Assembly (NCBI GenBank): GCA_902497035.1
Contig: CABVDL010000040.1
Span: forward strand, 1-22,337
Reading direction: 5' to 3'
DNA from: an uncultured Prevotella sp.
GTDB taxonomy: Bacteria > Bacteroidota > Bacteroidia > Bacteroidales > Bacteroidaceae
Length of the DNA stretch: 22,337 nt
Notes under the pieces: generated by a model
Databases searched by the model: none
What the model was told of the DNA's origin: nothing
What the model saw: the letters and a program-made list of their open reading frames with translations, nothing else
Shown here: positions 8,953-16,611 of the stretch, piece after piece
Position numbering within the stretch: position 1 is the stretch's first letter
Layout: every line of letters starts with the position of its first letter
Translations under genes and position numbers: made by a program

Positions 8953-9267
8953 ATGGCTGACGACAAGAACATCATTTCACATATCCGGTTGCTGTTGCAT
9001 GACATTGACCCAGAGGCAAAGGCTTATCTCTTCGGGTCGCGTGCGCGTGGAACAGCGGGTGCTGACAGCGACTGGGATATTCTTATATTGCTTGATAAGC
9101 CTCGTATTACCCTCTCTGACTATGATAAGTATTCTTATCCCCTGCGAGAATATGGATGGGATGTCGGTGAGGTTATTAATCCTGTAATTTTCACTCAGGC
9201 CGATTGGCAGACCAATCATTTTACGGTGTTTAATCATAATGTCGCACAAGACGGGATAAGGATATGA
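8953..9267 (+). CDS. MNT-type nucleotidyltransferase, probable antitoxin
   Basis: This is a small (104-residue) minimal nucleotidyltransferase of the DNA polymerase beta-like superfamily. The motif GSRARGTAGADSDWDILI gives the GS pair and the two metal-binding aspartates (DxD) expected for catalysis, at about residues 28-45. A third acidic residue may lie in WDVGEVINPVIF. Proteins of this type paired with HEPN genes (MntA/HepT-like) neutralise the HEPN partner, in studied cases by AMP transfer to it. The gene overlaps the HEPN gene through an ATGA junction, which indicates translational coupling. Its codon use is more AT-rich than the flanking sus and lacI-family genes, consistent with horizontal acquisition. 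The antitoxin role is inferred from pairing. Confidence 0.85.
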   Translation: MADDKNIISHIRLLLHDIDPEAKAYLFGSRARGTAGADSDWDILILLDKPRITLSDYDKYSYPLREYGWDVGEVINPVIFTQADWQTNHFTVFNHNVAQDGIRI

Positions 9268-9686
9268 CTAAATTGAGTTTGTCTGATGAAGATCGGAAAG
9301 AGGTGGTAAGGTACCGGCTTGAGAAGGCTGATCGCGCTTATGCAGAGGCCGTCGGCTCTGTGGGCAGTGGGTTCGTAGAGACTTCAGCCAACAGGCTTTA
9401 TTATGCGGCTTATTATGCAGTATCTGCATTGCTGATTGCGAATGGTATGCAGGCCAAGACGCACAACGGCATCATACAGTTGTTTGGCTTGCACTTTATC
9501 AGGACGAAAGTGCTTGACAGGAGAATGGGGATTGTCTATAATCAGTTATTTTCCTTGCGTCTTACCGGCGACTATGAGGACCGTCACCGCCTTAGCCTTT
9601 CTGAAGATGTTGTTCCTTTGGTCAAACCTGCACGAGAACTCATAGATGCTGTGTCAACACTGGCACGCAAACAGTGCGGCCTGTAA
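9264..9686 (+). CDS. HEPN-domain protein (UPF0332-like), probable toxin partner
   Basis: This 140-residue all-helical protein resembles the HEPN family PF05168. The characteristic helix is NRLYYAAYYAVSALLIANG, followed by KTHNGIIQLF and a C-terminal LRLTGDYEDRH segment. It starts inside the stop of the MNT gene, so the two are made together. The classical HEPN ribonuclease motif (R-X4-6-H) is not visible: the nearest arginine-histidine pair, in LRLTGDYEDRH, is separated by eight residues. It may therefore not be a standard HEPN RNase. Some HEPN/MNT pairs of this subtype may act in substrate binding or as a non-RNase toxin. It ends 143 bases before the lacI-family gene and has no functional link to sugar use that I can see. 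Confidence 0.8.
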   Translation: MTKLSLSDEDRKEVVRYRLEKADRAYAEAVGSVGSGFVETSANRLYYAAYYAVSALLIANGMQAKTHNGIIQLFGLHFIRTKVLDRRMGIVYNQLFSLRLTGDYEDRHRLSLSEDVVPLVKPARELIDAVSTLARKQCGL

Positions 9687-9713
9687 GTGGCAACCTTTCT
9701 GATAATTCCCCTT

Positions 9714-9729
9714 GTGCAATGGTTTGCAT
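9714..9729. promoter_or_regulatory. Degenerate LacI-type operator upstream of the lacI-family gene
   Basis: GTGCAATGGTTTGCAT matches the susC operator at 11 of 16 positions and keeps GCAA and GTTTGC half-sites, but its central step is GG instead of CG. On sequence alone it would be weak. What raises its standing is position: its centre (9721.5) is 61.5 bases upstream of the -7 box, the same as at susC. It would imply autoregulation. Confidence 0.4.
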
Positions 9730-9740
9730 GACTTATGTCA
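9729..9740. promoter_or_regulatory. CRP/FNR-like palindrome upstream of the lacI-family gene
   Basis: TGACTTATGTCA has the TGAY-N4-RTCA form. The 16 bases at 9728-9743 match the corresponding susC stretch (158-173) at 13 positions, and both are preceded by TTGCAT. The centre is about 48 bases upstream of the -7 box, roughly -62 to -63 from the expected transcription start, a distance at which CRP-like activators commonly work. Confidence 0.5.
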
Positions 9741-9782
9741 ATTTTATCCTGCGCAACAAGGGGCGGAGTGATGTTTTTTCCC

Positions 9783-9790
9783 TACTTTTG
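9783..9790 (+). promoter_or_regulatory. Bacteroidetes -7 element for the lacI-family gene
   Basis: TACTTTTG is an exact TAnnTTTG match, 39 bases before the ATG at 9830. It would drive the regulator and the downstream transporter together. Confidence 0.6.
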
Positions 9791-9829
9791 CACATAGCAA
9801 TTACAATTGCCTAAAAACCATTGCATGCT

Positions 9830-10855
9830 ATGGCAGATAACGTACCCATCACAATGAAGAATATCGCCGAGGCGCTGGGCGTCTCGGTGGCCACGGTGTC
9901 GCGGGCTTTGAAAGACAGTCCGCGCATCAGTGCCGACCTGCGCGAGAAGATAAAGCAATATGCGCGCGAGCATAATTATTTCCCCAATATCCTTGCCGAG
10001 AACCTGCGCAACAGCCGCACGAGGCCGACCAAGATCATCGGCGTCATCGTGCCGCAGTATGAGCATTTCTATTTCTCCTCGGTGCTGCACGGCATCGACC
10101 AGGAGGCCATGTCGCGCGGCTATATGATTATGGTGGGCGAGAGCCTCGACGAGTTTGAGCGTGAGGACCAGCTCTGCAAGCGTTTCTTTGAGAACAAGGT
10201 CTGCGGCGTCATCGTCTCTCAGGCCAAGAACACCATGAGCTACAACCATTTCCATTCGCTCATTGCCCACGGCCTGCCGCTTGTCTTCTACGACCGCATC
10301 TGCACCGGCATCAACTGCGACCGCGTGGTGGTAGATGACTATCAGGGGGCCTTCAATGCCGTGACCCATCTCATCGAGACCGGCTGCCGCCGCATCGCTT
10401 ACTACGGCTCGCCGATGACGCTGGAAATCTCCAAGAACCGCTACAACGGTTACCGCGACGCCCTGCTCCGCGCTGGCCTCAAGCCCGAGGAGCGTTTCTT
10501 CCGCATCTGCGACAACCGCAATGACGCGGAGGCCATCACGCCTGAGATGCTCTCGCAGGAAGAGGTGCCCGACGCCTTCTTCGCCGTCAACGACGATACG
10601 GCCATCGGCATCCTCTATACGGCCAAGCGCATGGGCTTCCGCGTGCCCGACGACATCTCCATCTGCGGCTTCACCAACGGACAGCGTGCCGTGGCCTGCG
10701 ACCCCATGCTCACCACCGTCGAGCAGCGTGGCGCCAGGGTGGGAGAGGAGGCTGCCAACATTCTCATCTCCAAGATTGAGGGCGAGATACCGCGCGACAA
10801 GGTGGAGAAGCGCGTCGTCCGCACACGGCTCGTCATCCGGGGCACGACAAGGTAG
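9830..10855 (+). CDS. LacI-family transcriptional regulator, probable maltose/starch regulator
   Basis: This is a sugar-responsive DNA-binding regulator of 341 residues. The N-terminal helix-turn-helix and hinge (residues about 9-60) are classical: TMKNIAEALGVSVATVSRAL followed by ISADLREKIKQYAREHNYFPN and a hinge helix near LAENLRNSRT. The rest is a periplasmic-binding-protein-like effector domain (IIGVIVPQ, VVDDYQGAFNAVTHLIETG, AFFAVNDDTAIGILYTAKRMGFRVPDDISICGF) typical of LacI/GalR proteins that sense sugars. ATG 9830 is preferred over a TTG at 9821 because it directly gives the normal family N-terminus. It is followed after 53 bases by the MFS transporter gene, probably one operon. Operator-like palindromes before susC, malQ and itself make it the likely regulator of all three units. 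The effector (maltose or a maltodextrin) is inferred. Confidence 0.92.
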   Translation: MADNVPITMKNIAEALGVSVATVSRALKDSPRISADLREKIKQYAREHNYFPNILAENLRNSRTRPTKIIGVIVPQYEHFYFSSVLHGIDQEAMSRGYMIMVGESLDEFEREDQLCKRFFENKVCGVIVSQAKNTMSYNHFHSLIAHGLPLVFYDRICTGINCDRVVVDDYQGAFNAVTHLIETGCRRIAYYGSPMTLEISKNRYNGYRDALLRAGLKPEERFFRICDNRNDAEAITPEMLSQEEVPDAFFAVNDDTAIGILYTAKRMGFRVPDDISICGFTNGQRAVACDPMLTTVEQRGARVGEEAANILISKIEGEIPRDKVEKRVVRTRLVIRGTTR

Positions 10856-10908
10856 GTGTAGCGGCCCGGCAAAAATCATCACGACAACTAATAAAGACAA
10901 TTATATCA

Positions 10909-12243
10909 ATGAAACAGAAACCTGATTTAAGTAGACTGGCTTTGTTCAACCTTAGCTTTGGCTTCTTTGGCGTGCAGATTGCCTATGCGCTCCAGAGCAG
11001 CAATATCTCCCGCATCTTCGCCACAATGGGGGCCGACCCGAAGAGCCTGAGCTTCTTCTGGGTGCTGCCTCCGCTGATGGGCATGATCGTGCAGCCCATC
11101 GTCGGCGTGCTGAGCGACCGCACGTGGTGCCGTTTCGGCCGCCGCATTCCTTACCTCATCGTGGGAGCCGTGGTCGCTGTCATTGTGATGACGCTGCTGC
11201 CCAATGCGGGCAGCCTGAGCGACACGTTTTGGGTGGCGATGACGTTAGGAGCCGTCGTTCTGATGTTCCTCGACACCTCGCTCAACATGGCCATGCAGCC
11301 GTTCAAGATGATGGTGGGCGACATTGTCAACGAGCGGCAGAAAGGTTTGGCCTATGCCATTCAGAGCTTTCTTTGCAACCTCGGCCAGGTAGTGGGCTTC
11401 TCGCTGCCGTTCCTCATGTCGTATATCGGCCTGAGCACCGACGCCACCCACGGCGTTCCGGCCTCACTGAAGATGGCGTTCTATGTAGGAGCCGTCATCC
11501 TCATCGTTTGTGTTGTCTATACCTGCCTGAACGTCAGGGAGATGCCGCCTAAGGAATATGCCGAGTACCACGGCACGTCCGAGGCCACGGAAGACCGTGT
11601 CAACCTCATCCAACTGCTGCGTGAGGCCCCGGGCAACTACTGGAGGGTGGCGCTGGTACAGTTCTTCTGCTGGTTTGCGTTCCTCTTTATGTGGAACTAC
11701 ACCACCGGGGCCATTGCCGATACGGTGTGGAATACCACCGACGCCAAGTCGCCCGCCTTCCAGGCTGCCGGCGACTGGGTAGGCATCGTCTTTGCCATCC
11801 AGTCAGTAGCCAGCGTGCTATGGGCCATGGTGCTGCCGTCGCTGGAGCATCGTTTCGGCCTTAAGGCTGCCTACTCCATCAGCCTTGTTATTGGAGGCAT
11901 AGGCTTCGCCTTAGTGCCGTTCATGCCCGACAAGTGGACGCTGTTCATCCCGTTTGCCCTCGTGGGCTGCGCCTGGGCCGCCATGCTCGCCCTGCCCTTC
12001 ACCATCGTCACCAACGCGCTTGAGGGCCGTCCCCACATGGGTACCTATCTGGGACTGTTCAACTGCTCCATCTGCCTGCCGCAGATTATCGCAGGACTTA
12101 CCGGCGGCTTCTTCCTCATGCTGGTCGGTGAGCACCAGTACAACATGATGATTGTCGCCGGCGTGCTGCTCGTACTCGGTGCCGTGGCGGTGAGGGCAAT
12201 AAGAACCCTTCCCTCAGCCGAGTCGAGGGCGGGAAACAACTGA
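10909..12243 (+). CDS. MFS / GPH-type sugar transporter, probable maltose or glucose importer
   Basis: This inner-membrane transporter of 444 residues has about twelve hydrophobic segments. The loop after the second segment, SDRTWCRFGRRIPY (residues 69-82), is the signature of sucrose/maltose-type glycoside-cation symporters and plant sucrose carriers. Further family-like segments are MFLDTSLNMAMQPFKMMVGD and a long cytoplasmic loop (about residues 205-240). It most likely takes maltose, maltodextrins or glucose from the periplasm using a cation gradient, fitting between GH97 in the periplasm and MalQ in the cytoplasm. The substrate is inferred from context. It is co-directional with the lacI-family gene, 53 bases upstream, and no separate operator is visible in the gap. 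Confidence 0.88.
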   Translation: MKQKPDLSRLALFNLSFGFFGVQIAYALQSSNISRIFATMGADPKSLSFFWVLPPLMGMIVQPIVGVLSDRTWCRFGRRIPYLIVGAVVAVIVMTLLPNAGSLSDTFWVAMTLGAVVLMFLDTSLNMAMQPFKMMVGDIVNERQKGLAYAIQSFLCNLGQVVGFSLPFLMSYIGLSTDATHGVPASLKMAFYVGAVILIVCVVYTCLNVREMPPKEYAEYHGTSEATEDRVNLIQLLREAPGNYWRVALVQFFCWFAFLFMWNYTTGAIADTVWNTTDAKSPAFQAAGDWVGIVFAIQSVASVLWAMVLPSLEHRFGLKAAYSISLVIGGIGFALVPFMPDKWTLFIPFALVGCAWAAMLALPFTIVTNALEGRPHMGTYLGLFNCSICLPQIIAGLTGGFFLMLVGEHQYNMMIVAGVLLVLGAVAVRAIRTLPSAESRAGNN

Positions 12244-12280
12244 ACCGACGATGTCATATCGCTTAGATGCCGGGGCGTGA

Positions 12281-12404
12281 CGGCCGCCGCAGATTTGCGT
12301 GGCGGCCGCCACGGTAGGGTGAGGCGGTCGCCATAGTTGTGCGTGGCGGTCGCCGCACTTCGGCGTCTCGGCCATATCGCGGTGTCGTTACGGCCATATC
12401 GCGG
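12281..12404. repeat. GC-rich repeat-bearing gap between the transporter and purL
   Basis: The 304-base gap 12244-12547 holds no credible gene. CGGCCGCC (12281-12288) can pair with GGCGGCCG (12301-12308), a possible end of the transporter transcript but without a T-run. Related GCGTGGCGGYCGCC segments start near 12297 and 12341. A 14-base direct repeat CGGCCATATCGCGG occurs at 12369-12382 and 12391-12404, 22 bases apart. The last 80 bases become AT-rich and hold the purL promoter. Confidence 0.5.
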
Positions 12405-12501
12405 CGTGACATGGGCCGGGAGGGTTTGGTGGCAGTTCCGTCTTGTTGCCCTTGCCTTATAATTTTTATGCCTTTTCGCGCGCAGTTCGTTAAAATCTTA
12501 T

Positions 12502-12509
12502 TAACTTTG
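12502..12509 (+). promoter_or_regulatory. Bacteroidetes -7 element for purL
   Basis: TAACTTTG matches TAnnTTTG exactly, 39 bases before the ATG at 12548. No palindromic operator or purine riboswitch-like structure is evident in the short leader. Confidence 0.6.
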
Positions 12510-12547
12510 CAATTGTAATAATCACCTTCTTATAATTGCATCAGATT

Positions 12548-15500
12548 ATGATTCTTTTCTTCAAGACTCCCAAGGAGAACATCATTGCCACTGAGATTGA
12601 CCATAAGCCCAGTGCAGAGGAGACGCAGGCCCTTTGCTGGCTTTATGGGGATGCCGCGCTGCTCGACGCCCAGCAGCTGACGGGTTACTTTGTCGGCCCG
12701 CGCCGAGAGATGATTACGCCTTGGAGTACGAATGCCGTTGAGATCACGCAGAACATGAGTCTCAGCGGCATTTCGCGTATAGAGGAGTTCTTCCCCGTGA
12801 CCAATGAGAACGCTTCGCACGACCGCATGCTCCAGCGCATGTACAACGGTCTTGACCAGACGGTCTTCACCGTTGACCACCAGCCAGAGCCCATCAAGTA
12901 CGTGGAAGACATTGAGAAATACAACGAGGAGGAGGGACTCGCCCTGAGTCCTGAGGAGATAGCCTACCTCCACAAGATAGAAAAGGAGAACGGGCGGCCG
13001 CTCACTGACAGCGAGATCTTCGGTTTTGCGCAGATCAACTCAGAGCACTGCCGCCACAAGATATTCGGCGGAACGTTCATCATCGACGGTGAGGAGCGTC
13101 CGTCAAGCCTCTTCGCCCTTATCAAGAAAACCACCAAGGAGCATCCGGGAAAGATACTCTCTGCCTACAAGGACAACGTGGCCTTTGCGCAGGGTCCGGT
13201 GGTGGAGCAGTTTGCACCTGCCGACCAGACTACATCCGACTTCTTCGAGGTGAGACCCATAGAGAGCGTCATCTCGCTGAAGGCGGAGACGCATAACTTC
13301 CCCACCACGGTGGAGCCGTTCAACGGTGCCGCCACGGGTACGGGCGGTGAGATACGCGACCGCATGGGCGGCGGCACGGGCTCGTGGCCCATTGCCGGAA
13401 CAGCCGTGTACATGACGGCCTACCCGCGCCTCGGCGACCGCTCTTGGGAACAGCACATTGCGCCGCGCCCCTGGCTCTATCAGAGCCCGGAGGAAATTCT
13501 CATTAAGGCTTCCAACGGTGCCAGCGACTTCGGCAATAAGTTCGGACAGCCGCTCATCACGGGCTCGGTGCTCACTTTCGAATACCAGACCACTCCCTCC
13601 GACAGCGAGCAGTTGGGCGACGGCTCGCCCGTGCCTGCCAGCGAGCAGCCTGCGGCCGGAACCGTCTATGCCTACGACAAGGTCATCATGCTTGCCGGCG
13701 GCGTGGGCTACGGCAAGAAGCGCGACTGTCTGAAGAAAGAGCCGCAGCCCGGCAACGACATCGTCGTCGTGGGCGGCGACAACTACCGCATAGGCCTTGG
13801 TGGCGGCTCCGTGTCGTCGGTCGATACGGGCCGGTACGGCAATGCCATCGAGCTGAATGCCGTGCAGCGTGCCAACCCTGAGATGCAGAAGCGCGCCTAC
13901 AACCTCGTGCGCGCACTGGTCGAGGCCGACAACAACCCTGTGGTGTCCATCCACGACCATGGTTCGGCAGGACACCTCAACTGCCTGTCTGAGCTTGTCG
14001 AGGACTGCGGCGGCGAGATTGACATGACCAAGCTGCCCATCGGCGACAAGACCCTCTCGGCCAAGGAGATTATCGCCAACGAGAGTCAGGAGCGCATGGG
14101 ACTGCTCATCGACGAGAAGCACCTCGACCGCGTGGAGAAGATAGCAGCCCGCGAGCGCGCGCCGTTCTACGTTGTCGGCCACACCACGGGCGATGCTCAT
14201 TTCAGCTTCGTCCAGGGCGACGGCGTGAAGCCTTTCGACCTCGACGTGGCGCAGATGTTCGGCCATTCGCCCAAGACCGTGATGCGCGATGAGACCGTGG
14301 TGCACCACTACGAGGATGTGACTTATACGGCGGACAAGATTGACGAGTACCTGGGCAATGTGCTGCAGCTCGAGGCCGTGGCCTGCAAGGACTGGCTGAC
14401 CAACAAGGTGGACCGTTCGGTGACGGGTAAGATTGCCCGCCAGCAGACCCAGGGCGTCATTCAGCTGCCGCTCTCCGACTGCGGCGTCGTAGCCCTCGAC
14501 TATCGTGGCAAGGCCGGCATCGCCACCGCGCTCGGACATGCGCCGCAGGCCGGCATGGCCAATCCGGCGGCCGGCAGCGTGCTGTCGGTGGCAGAGAGCC
14601 TGACCAACATCGTCTGGGCACCCGTGGCAACCGACAAGGACAATCCGAGCGAGGTGCAAAACCTCAACCTCTCGGCCAACTGGATGTGGCCCTGCCGCTC
14701 GCAGAAGGGCGAGGATGCCCGCCTCTACGACGCCGTGCAGGCACTGAGCGACTTCTGTTGTGAGCTCGGCCTTAACGTGCCGACGGGCAAGGACTCGCTC
14801 TCGCTGTCGCAGCAGTATCCCGACGGCAAGAAGATCATCGCACCGGGCACCGTCATCGTCACCGCCGGAGCCGAGGTGTCCGACGTGAGAAAGGTGGTGT
14901 CGCCAGTGGTGGTCAACGACAAGAACTCCTCCTTATACTATATAGACTTCAGTTTCGACGAGCAGCGTCTTGGCGGTTCGGCCTTCGCCCAGACCTTGGG
15001 GCGCATCGGCTCCGACGTGCCGACGGTGAGGAATGCCGAGTATTTCGCCGACTGCTTCAACGCTGTCCAGACGCTCATCAAGAAAGGGTGGGTGATGGCA
15101 GGCCACGACATCTCGGCTGGCGGCCTGATTACCACGCTGCTGGAGATGACCTTTGCCAATGTCGAGGGCGGACTGCACGTCAACCTGCACGACGTTGAGC
15201 CTGAGAGCAACGACGTGGTGAGGATGCTCTTTGCCGAGAACCCCGGCGTCGTCATTCAGGTCTCCGACACGCACAAGCGCGAGCTGAAGGAATATCTTGA
15301 GGACAATGGCATAGGTTATGCCAAGATTGCCTATCCTACGCCTGCCGACCGCACGGTCGTGGTGGTGAAAGACGGTTGGGAGCATACGTTCGACATCGAC
15401 GCGCTGCGCGACACCTGGTACCACACTTCCTATCTTTTAGATGAGCATCAGAGCATGGGCGGCATGGCGCGCAAGCGTTGGCACAACTACAAGAAGCAGC

Positions 15501-16351
15501 CGCTGGAGATGAGGTTCGGCCCTGATTTCAAGGGTACCTTTGCCTCACTGGGCCTCAATCCCGACCGCTGGAAGGACAAGGCCGCCAAGAGTGGCGGAAA
15601 GTCTCCCGTGGCCGCCATCATCCGTGAGAAAGGCACCAACGGCGACCGTGAGATGGCCTACACGCTGTGGCTGGCCGGCTTTGAGGTGAAGGACGTGATG
15701 ATGACCGACCTCATCAGCGGCCGCGAGACCTTGGAGGAGGTCAGCATGATCGTGTTCTGCGGCGGCTTCTCCAACAGCGACGTGCTGGGCTCGGCAAAGG
15801 GCTGGGCCGGAGCTTTCCTCTACAACCCGAAGGCCAAGGAGGCCCTCGACAAGTTCTATGCCCGTAAGGACACGCTGTCGCTCGGCATCTGCAACGGTTG
15901 CCAGCTCATGGTGGAGCTCAACCTCATCAACCCTGAGCACAAGCACCGCGCCCACCTCGTGCACAACGTCAGCCAGAAGTTTGAGAGCGCGTTCCTCGGC
16001 CTTTCCATCCCAAAGAACAACAGCGTGATGCTCGGCTCGCTCAGCGGCGACAAGCTCGGCATCTGGGTGGCTCACGGCGAGGGCCGCTTCTACCTGCCCG
16101 AGCCGGAGGACCACTACAACATCGTGGCAAAATACAACTACGCCGAATATCCCGGCAACCCCAATGGCTCGGCTTACAACGTGGCCGGTATCTGCTCGGC
16201 CGACGGCCGCCACCTTGCCATGATGCCGCATCCCGAGCGTGCCATCTTCCCCTGGCAGAACGCTTGGTATCCCGCCGGGCGCCGCAACGACGACGTGACA
16301 CCATGGATAGAGGCTTTCGTCAACGCAAGGAGGTGGATAGAGAAGCAGTAA
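12548..16351 (+). CDS. purL: Phosphoribosylformylglycinamidine synthase
   Basis: This is the fourth step of purine synthesis in the cytoplasm: FGAR, glutamine and ATP give FGAM. It is the long single-chain form (1267 residues), with synthetase and glutaminase fused. Visible features are FAQINSEHCRHKIF in the linker/ATP region (about residues 160-175), the stretch KAETHNFPTTVEPFNGAATG with GGEIRDRMGGGTGSWP, a second synthetase half with NVPTGKDSLS, and a C-terminal class I glutaminase. In that domain LGICNGCQLM carries the nucleophile Cys near residue 1115, and MMPHPER carries the His (about 1228) and Glu (about 1230). ATG 12548 is preferred over a TTG at 12536. It stands alone under its own promoter and has no obvious connection to the sugar genes. 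A low-complexity insertion lies near residues 347-372. Confidence 0.97.
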   Translation: MILFFKTPKENIIATEIDHKPSAEETQALCWLYGDAALLDAQQLTGYFVGPRREMITPWSTNAVEITQNMSLSGISRIEEFFPVTNENASHDRMLQRMYNGLDQTVFTVDHQPEPIKYVEDIEKYNEEEGLALSPEEIAYLHKIEKENGRPLTDSEIFGFAQINSEHCRHKIFGGTFIIDGEERPSSLFALIKKTTKEHPGKILSAYKDNVAFAQGPVVEQFAPADQTTSDFFEVRPIESVISLKAETHNFPTTVEPFNGAATGTGGEIRDRMGGGTGSWPIAGTAVYMTAYPRLGDRSWEQHIAPRPWLYQSPEEILIKASNGASDFGNKFGQPLITGSVLTFEYQTTPSDSEQLGDGSPVPASEQPAAGTVYAYDKVIMLAGGVGYGKKRDCLKKEPQPGNDIVVVGGDNYRIGLGGGSVSSVDTGRYGNAIELNAVQRANPEMQKRAYNLVRALVEADNNPVVSIHDHGSAGHLNCLSELVEDCGGEIDMTKLPIGDKTLSAKEIIANESQERMGLLIDEKHLDRVEKIAARERAPFYVVGHTTGDAHFSFVQGDGVKPFDLDVAQMFGHSPKTVMRDETVVHHYEDVTYTADKIDEYLGNVLQLEAVACKDWLTNKVDRSVTGKIARQQTQGVIQLPLSDCGVVALDYRGKAGIATALGHAPQAGMANPAAGSVLSVAESLTNIVWAPVATDKDNPSEVQNLNLSANWMWPCRSQKGEDARLYDAVQALSDFCCELGLNVPTGKDSLSLSQQYPDGKKIIAPGTVIVTAGAEVSDVRKVVSPVVVNDKNSSLYYIDFSFDEQRLGGSAFAQTLGRIGSDVPTVRNAEYFADCFNAVQTLIKKGWVMAGHDISAGGLITTLLEMTFANVEGGLHVNLHDVEPESNDVVRMLFAENPGVVIQVSDTHKRELKEYLEDNGIGYAKIAYPTPADRTVVVVKDGWEHTFDIDALRDTWYHTSYLLDEHQSMGGMARKRWHNYKKQPLEMRFGPDFKGTFASLGLNPDRWKDKAAKSGGKSPVAAIIREKGTNGDREMAYTLWLAGFEVKDVMMTDLISGRETLEEVSMIVFCGGFSNSDVLGSAKGWAGAFLYNPKAKEALDKFYARKDTLSLGICNGCQLMVELNLINPEHKHRAHLVHNVSQKFESAFLGLSIPKNNSVMLGSLSGDKLGIWVAHGEGRFYLPEPEDHYNIVAKYNYAEYPGNPNGSAYNVAGICSADGRHLAMMPHPERAIFPWQNAWYPAGRRNDDVTPWIEAFVNARRWIEKQ

Positions 16352-16360
16352 GGTTGTGTG

Positions 16361-16595
16361 CCTCGCTTTTTAAGGCGAGGGGTTTCAGCCTCTCGGCAGC
16401 CCTCCCGTTTCGTGCTCTCGACAGCCCTCCCGTTTCGTGCTCTCGGCAGTCCTCCCGTTTCGTGCCTCGCCTTTTTAAGGCGAGGGGTTTCTGCCTCTCG
16501 GCAGCCTTCCCGTTTCGTGCCTCGCCTTTTTAAGGCGAGGGGTTTCTGCCTCTCGGCGGCTCTCCCGTTTCGTGCCTCGCCTTTTTAAGGCGAGG
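16361..16595. repeat. Composite hairpin repeat array between purL and the chromate transporter genes
   Basis: Two interleaved units are visible. A hairpin (CCTCGCCTT, loop TTT, AAGGCGAGG; nine-base perfect stem) occurs at 16465-16485, 16520-16540 and 16575-16595, plus a one-base-shorter copy at 16361-16380. A 25-base unit beginning TCTCGGCAGCC and ending CCCGTTTCGTGC starts at 16391, 16416, 16441, 16496 and 16551. The first three copies are 25 bases apart; the later ones are 55 apart because a 30-base hairpin segment is inserted. The array fills almost the whole gap and ends 16 bases before the first transporter start. Open frames across it are repeat artefacts. Confidence 0.9.
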
Positions 16596-16611
16596 TCTTA
16601 ATGCTTTTCTC

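Larger units (their letters stand above)
9708..9763. repeat. Long inverted repeat enclosing the lacI-family gene control sites
   Basis: CCCCTTGT (9708-9715) is an exact inverted copy of ACAAGGGG (9756-9763), with 40 bases between. The centre (9735.5) nearly coincides with that of the CRP-like box (9734.5). A T-run at 9774-9779 follows at some distance, so weak termination of the HEPN transcript is another reading. Confidence 0.4.

Noticed and set aside
16264..16588. Open frames reading through the array after purL, with repeated SASRQPSRFV / LSAALPFRA peptides
   Set aside because: They exist in several frames only because the DNA is repetitive; they overlap the purL end and have no start signal or protein-like features.
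16361..16595. CRISPR array
   Set aside because: The intervals between hairpins are themselves copies of one 25-base unit, not unique spacers, and no cas genes are present.
16575..16595. The last hairpin of the array as an intrinsic terminator for purL
   Set aside because: The stem is good, but no T-run follows on the + strand; the T residues are in the loop. It may still affect the 3' end, but not as a standard terminator.
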